Of a DNA stretch of 64,000 nucleotides, positions 53,621 to 62,808 are shown piece by piece. Position 1 is the stretch's first letter. Every line of letters begins with the position of its first letter. A model generated the notes under the pieces. It searched no databases. It was not told where the DNA came from and worked only from the letters and a program-made list of their open reading frames with translations. Source of the DNA: Narthecium ossifragum (taxonomy: Eukaryota > Streptophyta > Magnoliopsida > Dioscoreales > Nartheciaceae); assembly GCA_963920575.1 (NCBI GenBank), contig OY986971.1, positions 15,366,492-15,430,491 on the forward strand, given 5' to 3'. The translations under genes were made by a program, and so were the position numbers.

Positions 53621-55903
53621 TCCCTCCTCCCTTCGAAATTGGCCTTGTCCTCAAGGCCTGAATGTGATGAGGAAAGAGGGCTCTTCTCTTCTCTAACCGG
53701 AGTGATGTGGCTGGACCGCAACTATTGCTCTGTACTCGGCGGTGAGAATCCCGGTCTGGCCCATGGTGGATCTAATGGTAACTGGGCCATTGAATCAGGG
53801 GGCCATGCAGCTGGTGAGAACCATGGTCGCACCCATGGTGGATCAGGTGGTAACCGGATCGGTGAATCAAAGAGCCATGCTGCCGGTCTAGAAGGAGGGA
53901 GCTGAAACTTAGGCATATCCGGGGGTCGCTGGAACTCCTTGAAGTAAAGGACGGCCATAGATCGGCGGTGGTGTGTCCTTAGTAGCTGGCTTCCTGGGTC
54001 AAAGACTAGATCAACTCAAATCGAGTCCTTCCAAGGTGGAAGTAGACCCAATGTGGCAACTGAATACAGTCGTGCCGATGACGGAGCATCCGAGGGACGA
54101 TCTGATGGTTCAGTTGGCCCCAAGCATGGGATCTTCAATGGTTCTCCTGGATCATCCTTGTCACATCCCATGAGTAGTGTCATCCATGACCATAGGATGG
54201 GATCTGATCTCCATGGCATGGTCGGATGTGCAGGGTCTTGGCTTGATGCTGACTCAAGCTCGCTTTGGCCCAGTCTGAAGTGAAGTCGGCTGGGCCACGC
54301 TTCTGCTGCACTATTTGGATCTTGATCAGGTTCAGTTTGACTGAGCTTGATGGAGCTTGGCTGGCTGCAATCAGATCTAGCCGGATTGATTCTGGCTGCA
54401 TCCAATTGAGTCTGACTTAGCCTGGTCTGATCTGAGCTTGGTCGGATCTGGTTGGTGTAACCAAACCTGGTTGTGCTTGGATGGAATCTGACCAAGTCTT
54501 GTAAGCTGCAATCTGACTCGACCAATTGTAGGTGATGGAGTCGGAGTTTGATCAGGTTCAAACCGTAGTGATTTGATTTGATCTGATCAGATAGCTGAGT
54601 GGCTCTGCCAACTGAGAGGGAACTGAACTTGGTCGCCGGTAAGGGATGTTCATCAGGGTATGGATCCCATGGAGAAGGGGGGATGAGAGGATGGGGGTTC
54701 GACCCAATGGGGTGAATCTGGATGGGTGTCAGTTCTGGTGGTTGGGGTTTGGAGCCGGGCTTGGTAATGTTGAGGAAGGGGTCAGGAGGTTTAGGGGATG
54801 GCCTTTGTTGCCCCAGAAGATCCTTCAGTGGGCTGTAGGAGGTCAGGGTAGTAGTCTTGGGCAGAGGTAGACCGTGACTTCCTTGAGGTTTGTCGCCAGA
54901 GTGGGGAAAGATGGACTTGAGAGCCAGTAGGTTTGTACATGGAATGGCTATGGGTGGAGAGGTTGGGTGGCTTTGAGGGGGACCTTGGTGGAGGTTACAT
55001 GGTGTGGGGAGTTCTTCAACAAAGGTGAGGTCGGTGGCTGCAGCTTCATGGATGTTGACTGGGCTAAGATGTGGTGTGGTTGGCTAAGGGGGCAGCGAGT
55101 GTTGTTCATGTGTTTGGTCAAGGGGAAGCTCGGGGGTAGGTGGAGTATGAGGAGTCCTAATCCAGGTAGAGCTAGGTTTAGGTTTTGCAACCCAAGTTGT
55201 AACTAGAATGGGATTTTCTCTGGAAATCTGAACTCTGGTAGGGCTTGACAGATTCGTAGGAGAATATCGTTTAATCATTTCTTCCTACTGTTCTACAGAA
55301 GGGTAAGGTAGAGGGCTCCAACTTTGTACAGCTTCCTTCCATTGTTCAATGGTAGGGTAAGCAGTACTCCAAGTTTGACTAGGATTCCTAGTTGGAGTAG
55401 GATTTGTAATCCTAGTTCCAGTAGGATTTTGAGTCCAAGTCGTACTCTGAGTTTGACTCAGATTCCTAGTTGGAGCAGGATTTGTAATCCTAGTTCCAGT
55501 AGGATTCGAAGTCCAAGTTGTACTCAAATAGCCATTGGTGTTTGTAGGTTTGGGTTGGCTGTAGGGAGTAGGTAATGGCTGATACGGTGGTGATGGATTG
55601 TAGGGAGGAATAGGGTTGTACGGTGCGTAGGGAGGTGGCATAGGCTGCTGGTATGGTGACGGAGAAAGGGTAGTGGGGGTGAGGGATGGATAGAGGGCTC
55701 AAGGTTTGGATACTGGCTCGGTTCATAGGCAGGCGGAGTGTAAGGTTGGTGAAAGGCTGGATTATAGGTAGGGACAGGAGGTTGGTTAGGGTTAGGGTTC
55801 CGTAGGGATGATGATGAAGGTAAGGGATAATGATGTGGGCCTGGTACTCCTGCCATCAGAGAAGCTTCTAGAAGGCCTTGGGCGGCACAGTCGTCGGAAC
55901 GGA
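53621..55903 (-). pseudogene. Chr-N interior: gag-like start, low-complexity body
   Basis: From the right: a gag-like opening MAGVPGPHHYPLPSSSS near 55854 with NPNPNQPPVPTYNP and PAYEPSQYP, continued in other frames by PYAPYNPIPPYNPSPPYQP. A Thr/Pro/Asn repeat (TTW(T/Q)xNPTGTRITNP) follows. The rest of the minus-strand frames are low in complexity and do not resemble known domains. The 3' end keeps GLEDKANFEG, the counterpart of GLEDKALSKGG after the Chr-1 chromodomain. Gag is thus partly kept and pol was deleted. Confidence 0.6.
55370..55535. repeat. Two-copy tandem repeat of about 78 bp in Chr-N
   Basis: Both copies contain ATTCCTAGTTGGAG(T/C)AGGAT, TTGTAATCCTAGTTCCAGTA and AGTCCAAGT(C/T)GTACTC. 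On the minus strand they encode the repeated NPTGTRITNP peptide. The Chr-1 gag region has a shorter relative near 17150. Confidence 0.85.
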
Positions 55904-55916
55904 GCTCTGATACCAA
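55904..55916 (-). other. Primer-binding site, tRNA-iMet (Chr-N)
   Basis: Minus-strand TTGGTATCAGAGC two bases from the 5' LTR. Confidence 0.9.
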
Positions 55917-55918
55917 GT

Positions 55919-56770
55919 TGATACGATGCACCTTCTCAAGGGCTTTCGTACCGGGTCTCTTGCCTTATCTCAGATCCTCTTTAGCCAAATCTATGGCTAG
56001 GTCGAGAGATACCTTTAGGGTTTTAGGAGAAGGACCCTAGGTATTCGACGAGGAAGACGAAGACTAGAGGAGGAGACGGATGAGAAGAGGGATACCTTGC
56101 AGCTCCTCTAGGGTTGGCTGGCTTCTCTTGGAGATCCAAGCCTTGGAGAACGTGGTGGAGGGAAGCACGGCAACCAAGGGGACGCCGGTGATGGGGACGT
56201 GCACTGTAGATGGCAGCGGTGGATGGCAATGGATGGTGGCCGGCTGGTGGAGAAAGAATCCGGCAGGAGAGAGATGAAGGTGGCTGGTGGATTTCTGTGG
56301 AAACTAGGGTTACAGCTACTCCTATATTACTTCTACTCCTAAGATTTATCTCTACTAAATAATTACTTTCATAAATTCGTCCATGCATAATTACAAGCTA
56401 TGGAGGTCCTTTTATAGAGGCCTCAAGAGAGTTCTACTCCAACTAGAGAACTACCTTGCTTTAATCAGTAAGTGACCATACTTTCCTACTAAGACTCAAT
56501 CATAACTCAAACTTCCTGATTACTAGGACTCTTAATAGGAACTAATAAAGCAAATCATAAACTGAACTCAAACTAGGAAACTCACTCAATCAAGATAACT
56601 ACTAATTAGGAAATCATCTAAGTAAGCAAACCAGCTAGGAATAGGATTCCTTTGGCCGGCTGAGCTTAGAACGCCCAAAGGGACTTGGGTGCAGCCAACT
56701 CCTTGGCGTGGGCCCATCCAAGCAAGGACGTGGGTCCCTTCTTGGAATGGCTCGGTTCGACCTCGTATCA
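55919..56770 (-). repeat. Chr-N 5' LTR
   Basis: Equal in length to the 3' LTR with about nine substitutions and no gaps seen. Confidence 0.9.
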
Positions 56771-57131
56771 CAATCGTAGGAAGAGACATCTATATATTTT
56801 GTTAGGTTTATAATTCCATATCTTTCGATTAAGGTGATTGGGATGTGAATCCCTTGACTGAGTATCATATGAACCATTAAGAAGAGAAGAACCTAAATCC
56901 GAGTGAAGTGATTCCTGAAGCCTAGCCTTATCAAAATCCTGATATCTCTAGTTAACCTTATATTATCATTAAATCCTTTGATCTAATTTAGTTAATTCTC
57001 AAGTTCTCGTTTGTCTTCAATTCATTGTTATTTGCGTTTTGGATATTTTCTGTCTGTCTCTCTGTGGGCTCGACCTCTCTTATGCTGTACTGCACCGCGA
57101 CCGCTGTGCGTGATACATTTGAGCGATATCA
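56771..57131 (+). repeat. Ath-2 3' LTR, right part
   Basis: Begins with the Chr-N target duplication CAATC, then matches 47011-47369 of the 5' LTR. Ends GATATCA at 57131. Confidence 0.9.
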
Positions 57132-57748
57132 GTTCCCTCATAACCTATGAGATGAACTTGAAGAGAAGCAACGAAGAAGGAGATAAAAGGAAGAAAATGG
57201 TTGCTTTCAAGTCATCTAACAAAGACTCATCCAATTCAAGTGAAGGAGATGACGATGAAGAATTGGCGATGATATCAAGAAGAATTCGAAAGATCTTCAA
57301 GCGCCAAGGAGGAAAGAAATTCTTCAAGAAGAAATTCTTCAAAGGTGAAAAATACAATCCTACTTCTTCTAACTCAAATGAAATAATATGTTATGAGTGT
57401 AGGAAGCCCGGACACATCAAGTTTGATTGTCCTCAACTCAAAAAGCCTTCAAAGGAGTTCAAGAAAAAGAAAGCAATGATGGCTACTTGGGGAGAAAGTG
57501 ATGTAGAGACCTCATCCGATGAAGAGGAACAAGAGGTAGCCAACATATGCTTAATGACACACGGAGATGAGGAAGAAGAGGAAAATGAGGTAGAAGATGA
57601 ACTTGCATTTGAAGAGCTTTTTTATACTTATTATGCTTTAGCTAATGATTTCAAGTTCCTTAAAAAGAAATACTATGCTACTTGTAAGGACTTGAAGAAA
57701 GTCGAAGAAGAAAAATTAGATGCCATGCATAGGATTGGAATCTTATAA
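57132..57748 (+). pseudogene. Cop-1 gag, second part with CCHC zinc knuckle
   Basis: SLITYEMNLKRSNEE continues the gag begun before Ath-2. A basic stretch (KKFFKKKFFKGEKY) precedes the zinc knuckle CYECRKPGHIKFDCP (57391-57435). A long acidic part follows (SSDEEEQEV, DEEEEENEVEDE). The frame is open to TAA at 57748. An open reading of 57011-57131 belongs to the Ath-2 LTR, not to gag. Confidence 0.9.
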
Positions 57749-58276
57749 AAAGGAAACAAATGCATGCTAGACAACAACTCTTGTGACACTAGTGATACAC
57801 TTGAGAATGAACTCAAGGACACTCAATATGAGTTCACCATATTGAAGAACACAAACTATGATATGCAAAAGGAACTCATCTATTTGAGGAAATCCAAGAG
57901 AGATCTCACTCTTGAGGTTGATGACTTAAAGATCACTCTATCTAAATTCATGAAGAGTAGAGACAAGCTAGATGAGATCCTTGATAGCCAAAGGAGCTCC
58001 TTAAACAAGGAAGGAATTGGCTAAAATCCCAGGAAGATGAACAACCAAAAGAAAACTAACTTTGTTAAAGCTTCTTCTCATCCTACTAAGTTAGCAAAAG
58101 CACATATATGTCATCATTATTGTTGCAAAGTAGGTCACATTGCACCTAGTTGCTATCTCATGAGGCATGCTAATGCGAAGAAAATTTGGGCACCTAGACA
58201 TACATCTTCTTCTCTTATGCATAGTACTAATGCAAATGGATCCAAAAAGATTTGGGTACCAAAAATTAAGGTTTGA
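57749..58276 (+). pseudogene. Cop-1 gag tail: coiled coil and second zinc-binding motif
   Basis: 57764-58024 encodes a Leu/Lys/Glu-rich helix (ENELKDTQYEFTILKN, KSKRDLTLEVDDLKITLSK) likely to form a coiled coil. After a stop, 58037-58276 has CHHYCCKVGHIAPSCY, a degenerate zinc knuckle, and two copies of KKIW(A/V)P. This arrangement is usual for SIRE-like gag-pol. Stops at 57748 and 58022 break the polyprotein. Confidence 0.75.
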
Positions 58277-58296
58277 TCTATTATTTGTAGGAGTGT

Positions 58297-58911
58297 ATGA
58301 GATCCAAGATCAAGACCAACACAAAGACTAAAAGATGGTACATTGATAGTGGATGCTCAAGACACATGACGGGAGAAAGGAGCATGTTCTCAACCTTTCA
58401 ATCCAAAGATGGAGGAATGGTGACCTTTGGAGACAATGGAAAAGGAAAAATAATTGGCATTGGCAATATTGGTAAAACCTCTTTCATTATTATTGAAAAT
58501 GTTTTCTTGGTTGAAGGTTTGAAACATAATTTACTTAGCATTAGCCAATCATGTGATAGAGGTAACAAAGTTACTTTGAAAAATTCAAAATGCTATGTTA
58601 AGAATGCTCTTAGTGATAAAATCTTGCTAGTAGGTCATCGTGATGGTAATGTATACACATTTTATCTTGATGATCTTGTTTGCCATGATGATGTATGCAT
58701 TAGTGCCTTAAATGATAATTCTTGGTTATGGCATAAAAGGCTTGGACATGCACACATGGATTTAATATCCAAACTTTCTCGAAAAGACCTTGTTCTTGGA
58801 CTTCTCAAGATCAAATTTGAGAAAGATAAGATTTGTGATGCATATCAAAGAGGAAAACAAGTAAAATCCTCTTTCAAGCCTAAAGATGTAGTTTCCACCA
58901 CAAGAGCATAA
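58297..58911 (+). pseudogene. Cop-1 protease and GAG-pre-integrase domain
   Basis: Retropepsin-like protease with catalytic Asp in WYIDSGCSRHMTG, then FGDNGKGKIIGIG and VEGLKHNLLSISQ. The pre-integrase zinc module follows: WLWHKRLGHAHMDLI and KICDAYQRGKQ. The normal CDACQ has lost one Cys (Tyr here), which should weaken zinc binding. The frame ends at a stop in place of Leu before ELIHIDL. Confidence 0.9.
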
Positions 58912-59561
58912 GAACTCATTCACATAGACCTTTTTTGACCAATCAAACCTACAAGCTTAGGTGGTAGCTCATATGGTTTTGTACTAGTAGATGATTACAC
59001 TAGATACACATGGGTGATTTTCCTTGCACACAAAGATGAAGTTTTTGAGGAATTCACCAACTTTTGTAGAAAAGTCCAAAATGAGAAAGGTATTCTCATT
59101 ACATGCATTAGAAGTGACCATGGAGGAGAATTCAAGAATTCACATCTAGAAAAGTTTTGCAATGACAATGGGATTTCCCATAACTTCTCATCAACTAGAA
59201 CCCCTCAACAAAATGGTGTTGTTGAAAGGAAAATTGAACCCTACAAGACATGGCTAGAACTCTATTATGTGAAAATAATCTTCCTAAGTACTTTTGGGCC
59301 GAAGCAATTAATACTTCTTGCCATGTGATTAATAGAGTAACATTGAGACCTATTTTGAAGAAAACCCCATATGAGCTTTGGAAAGGAAGAATTCCAAATA
59401 TTTGGTACTTTAGAGCTTTTGGTTGCAAGTGTTTCATCTTAAACAATGGGAAGGATAATCTTGGAAAATTTGATGCTAGATCCGATGAAGGAGTTTTTCT
59501 TGGATACTCGGAGAGAAGCAAAAGTTATAAAATCTTCAATAAAAGGACCCTTAGTGGTTGA
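58912..59561 (+). pseudogene. Cop-1 integrase core
   Basis: ELIHIDLF then a TGA, SLGGSSYGFVLVDDYTRYTWV (first Asp), IRSDHGGEFKN (second Asp), and RTPQQNGVVERK (Glu). A frameshift of one base after VVERK is followed in another frame (59250-59561) by MARTLLCENNLPKYFWAEAI, FGCKCFILN and DEGVFLGYSERSKSYK, the integrase C-terminal region. All three catalytic residues are kept despite two stops and a frameshift. Confidence 0.9.
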
Positions 59562-60912
59562 AGAATCAATGCATATTACATTTGATTAAATAATTATAGT
59601 TCCTAGTAGAATTGATGGTAAAGATGATGATATTCCTAATGTCAAATCAAAAGATGTAGTAGATGAAACCCAAAATGATGTTGAAGAATTGAATAATAGA
59701 TTTGAGGAATCCCTTGAGATTACACCTAGTGATCAACATCATGATTTGCCTAAAGATTGGAAATATGCATCCTGGCACCCAAAGGAATTGATAATTGGTG
59801 AACCATCAAAAAGAATCCAAACTAGATCTTCATTAAATGCATGTGCAAATCTAGCCTTCCTATATCAAATTGAGCCCAAAACGATTAAGAAAGCACTAGA
59901 GGATGATCATTGGATCTTAGCAATGCAAGAAGAGTTGAATCAATTTGAAGGAAATGAAGTTTGGAATTTGGTACCTAGACCTTATGATCATGTCGTCACT
60001 GGTACTAAATGGATTTTTAGAAACAAAATGGATGAATCAGGGACAATTACAAGGAACAAAGCTAGAGTTGTTGCAAAAGGGTTCAATGAACAAGTAGGAA
60101 TTGATTTTGATGAGACTTTTGCACCGGTAGCTAAACTTCATGCAATAAGACTACTTCTAGCTTTTGCTTCTTACAAAGATTTCAAATTGTATCAAATGGA
60201 TGTTAAGAGTATCTTCTTGAATGGTTTTCTAAAGGAAGAAGTCTATGTTGAACAACCCCCCGGATTTGAGAACTACAAATTGAGAGATCATGTATTCAAG
60301 TTCACTAAAGCCCTGTATGGATTAAAACAAGCTCTTGGAGCTTGGTATGAAAAGCTTAGCAAATTCTTGATGGATAATGATTTTTGTAGAGGAAAAATTG
60401 ATACTACATTATTCACCAAATCAAAAGAAAAAGATTTGCTCTTGGTTCAAATTTATGTTGATGATATTATTTTTAATTCTGCAAATGATAAACTTTGTGA
60501 AGAATTTACCACGTGTATGCAAAGTGAGTTTGACATGAGTTTGATGGGTGAACTCAATTATTTTCTTGGTTTACAAATCATGCAAACTCGAGGAGGGATC
60601 TTTGTTAATCAAGCCAAATACATTAGAGGCCTACTCAAGAAGTATGATTTTGTCCAATCCAAAATTTATAGAACCCCCATGTGTACAACACTCAAATTAG
60701 ACAAGGATGAAGATGGGAAACCCGTTTATCAAACACTTTATAGAGGGATGATTGGTTCTTTACTTTATTTGACCGCTAGTAGACCAGACATCATGTTTAG
60801 TGTTTGCCTTTGTGCTCTATATCAATCTTGTCCAAAGGAATCACATTTGGTTGCAGTCAAGAGAATCTTTATATACCTATTAGGAACCCAAAACTGGTTT
60901 GTGGTATCCTAG
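59562..60912 (+). pseudogene. Cop-1 reverse transcriptase
   Basis: After a short broken linker, 59689-60912 is one open frame of 407 codons covering the copia RT: ALEDDHWILAMQEELNQFE, GTKWIFRNKMDE, NKARVVAKGFNEQ, DFDETFAPVAKL, YQMDVKSIFLNGFL, EVYVEQPPGFE, KALYGLKQALGAWYEKL, VQIYVDDIIF (catalytic YVDD) and GELNYFLGLQI. The domain looks complete. A frameshift near 60899-60912 leads into RNase H. This is the best preserved part of Cop-1 pol. Confidence 0.9.
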
Positions 60913-61340
60913 AAGATCATCTTTTGATCTAATTAGCTACTCCGATGCAGATTTTGTTGGATGTAGGCTTGATAGAAAATGCACAAGTGGTACATGTCAC
61001 TTTCTTGGTCATGCACTTATTTCTTGGTACTCCAAGAAGCAAAATTCAGTTGCTTTATCCACCGCCGAAGCGGAATACATTGCGACGGATAGTTGTTATG
61101 CACAATTACTTTGGATGAAAATGCAATTGGTAGATTACAACATACATGTAGATAAAATGTCCATTAAATGTGACAAAACTAGTGCCATAAGCCTATCCAA
61201 GAATCACATCCTATATTCTAGAACAAAGCACATAGAAATTTGACCACATTTCCTTCATGATCACACACAAAAAGGAGATATTGCACTTGAATCTGTTAGC
61301 ACTGAGCATCAAATTACGGATATTCTAACCTAACCCTTGA
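60899..61340 (+). pseudogene. Cop-1 RNase H
   Basis: YSDADFVGCRLDRKCTSG (first Asp), WYSKKQNSVALSTAEAEYIA (Glu) and KCDKTSAISLSKN (Asp) give the catalytic set, then HIEI and a TGA where the family has Arg/Asp codons, DHTQKGDIAL, and STEHQITDILT with a stop before PLSEKRF. The end of pol is near 61400. Confidence 0.85.
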
Positions 61341-61604
61341 GTGAAAAAAGGTTTCTATATCTACTAAGGGAGCTTGGGATGTCCAATGAATGTCCAAATA
61401 AATGAGCTAAAAAGAAAAGGTATGGTCACCTCTTTATCTACTATTCCATGTCACGTCCTACTTGAGTGCCAAAATTTTGAATTATTAAGAAATTTCGTTG
61501 TTTGATGATGTGATTTAGCTCATAATATTTAGTTACACTTGTATCTAAAGTTTTATGATGTTTTGATTTAAAAATGATTTCAAATTGAATTTCAAAATTC
61601 ATTT
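61341..61604 (+). other. Cop-1 spacer after pol
   Basis: End of the pol text (ELGMSNECPNK to 61404), then AT-rich DNA without a supported feature. Confidence 0.5.
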
Positions 61605-61905
61605 TCTGGAACTGTCGGTCGATTCAAACTTCCTGACAGTTGACCACAAGTACATTTTTGTTTTTCGCATATCACGCTTGACGGTCGACCGCCAACGTCT
61701 TAGGACCGACCATGAGATTTTCTTTTTACACATATTATGCGCTGACGATTGACCGCCAACTTCCTACGATCGACCGTGAGACTTTAATTTTACACATATT
61801 GTTCGCGACGGTCGACTGCCAACTTCTAGGGTCGGCCGCCACGGATCATGTGACAACTTAAGTGAGGGCTTTTCAGTCATTTTCAGGTCTCCCCTTATAA
61901 ACCCC
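61605..61905 (+). promoter_or_regulatory. Internal promoter-like region of Cop-1: palindrome array and TATA box
   Basis: Four units, three at a spacing of about 64 bases, with (G)ACGGTCGACCGCCAAC facing a downstream CCGACCATGAGA or TCGACCGTGAGAC half. A shared TTTTACACATATT lies between units. The TATA-like CTTATAAACC is at 61894-61903, and the 3' ORF starts at 62034, giving a CT-rich leader of about 110 bases. This mirrors the palindrome-TATA order of the LTR promoters. Confidence 0.6.
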
Positions 61906-62033
61906 CCACCCGACCAAACATCCATTCTTTCTCCTGGTTCGACCGTGCCCTAGCCCCTCTCTATCGACCGTGCTCCTCTGGTTCAATCGCTCCCTACTCC
62001 TCTCCTCTCAAAACCCTAACCTAGCCGTGCACC

Positions 62034-62808
62034 ATGCCTCGCATCAAGAATGCCGGACCTCCTCCACCTCCGGCTCCGACTCCTTCACCTCAGGCTCCGA
62101 CGCAAGCTGAAAAGAGGAAGCATGCAGTAGCAAAGAAAATGTCAGAGACGAAGAAAACCAAAGGTTCACTCGGAGGGTCCTCATCAATGCTTTCATCTAC
62201 TCCTTCCTTCGACGATTACCTCTTCCTACACAAAGAAAGGTATAACTCTTGGCCTGAATTTAGGGAGAAATTTGTGGTTTCGGGTAGAGCCCTTAAGATG
62301 CCCATAGGAAGAGAATTTGTTGTAGAGAGATTTTTACGAATATAGGTTGGAAGGATTTTTTAGATTTGCCCAAGTACATGTACCCGGACATGGTGAGATA
62401 TTTTTATTGCAATATCACTCAGGATATTGATGATAAGGAAATGTGACCATTAGTAGCTATGTTTATGAAAATTTAATTAAGATTACTATAGAATGGCTAA
62501 ATGAGATACTTAATGCACCAAATCAAGGGGAGTGCACGTATTTTACTTCATATGAGGATCTCCAAATATTTGATAGGGATAAGCAAGGGAGAAAGGCCAT
62601 CCTTAGACCTACTCGGGTTGACAAAATTCCTATAGAATTAAATGACCTAAATCAATACTATATGGAGCTTGCCCATTTTCTAGGAACAAACTTGTTTCCC
62701 AAGGTTGGCCACCATGATCACTTGAAACCCATTCATGCTTATCTCCTTTCTTGCATGGTTAGGCAGAACCCTCAAAACTTAAGCTATATAATTATCAATG
62801 AGATGCTT
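62034..62808 (+). pseudogene. Cop-1 extra 3' ORF, plant transposon protein-like
   Basis: Starts MPRIKNAGPPPPPAPTPSP, Pro/Ala-rich, then basic (KRKHAVAKK), then a folded part: DDYLFLHKERYNSW, REFVVERFLRI; after a frameshift near 62342, WKDFLDLPKYMYPDMVRYFY; after another near 62440, ITIEWLNEILNAPN, YYMELAHFLGTNLFP and KPIHAYLLSCMVRQNP. The last phrases resemble the 'putative plant transposon protein' domain (PF20167) found with plant retroelements; I judge this from memory. In SIRE-like elements this position holds the env-like ORF, but I see no clear membrane segment. Tek-C cuts it at 62809. Confidence 0.6.

Larger units (their letters stand above)
52769..56770 (-). mobile_element. Chr-N: young non-autonomous chromovirus derivative, 4.0 kb
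   Basis: Two 852-bp LTRs (52769-53620 and 55919-56770) differ at only about nine positions by my count. Perfect CAATC duplication (52764-52768, 56771-56775). Ends TGATACGA..CGTATCA. The LTRs belong to the Chr-1 family. The 2.3 kb interior has a primer site, a Pro-rich gag start and the last few codons before the polypurine tract, but no protease, RT or integrase. It must rely on an autonomous relative. Confidence 0.9.
45741..57131 (+). mobile_element. Ath-2: defective Athila-type element, split by Chr-N
   Basis: LTRs with TGATA(A/G)GTGC..GATATCA ends, perfect tRNA-Asp primer site, gag remnant, a repeat-rich ORF, an Athila integrase remnant, and a perfect GTTCC duplication (45736-45740, 57132-57136). 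RT and protease are gone. About 7.4 kb without Chr-N. Confidence 0.9.
43964..62808 (+). mobile_element. Cop-1: SIRE-like Ty1/copia element, split and 3'-truncated
   Basis: 5' LTR, tRNA-Met primer site, gag, protease, integrase, RT, RNase H (the copia order) and an additional 3' ORF. Gag is split by Ath-2 with a perfect GTTCC duplication. The 3' ORF is cut by Tek-C at 62809, so the 3' LTR is outside the window. Most domains carry frameshifts or stops. Confidence 0.9.
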
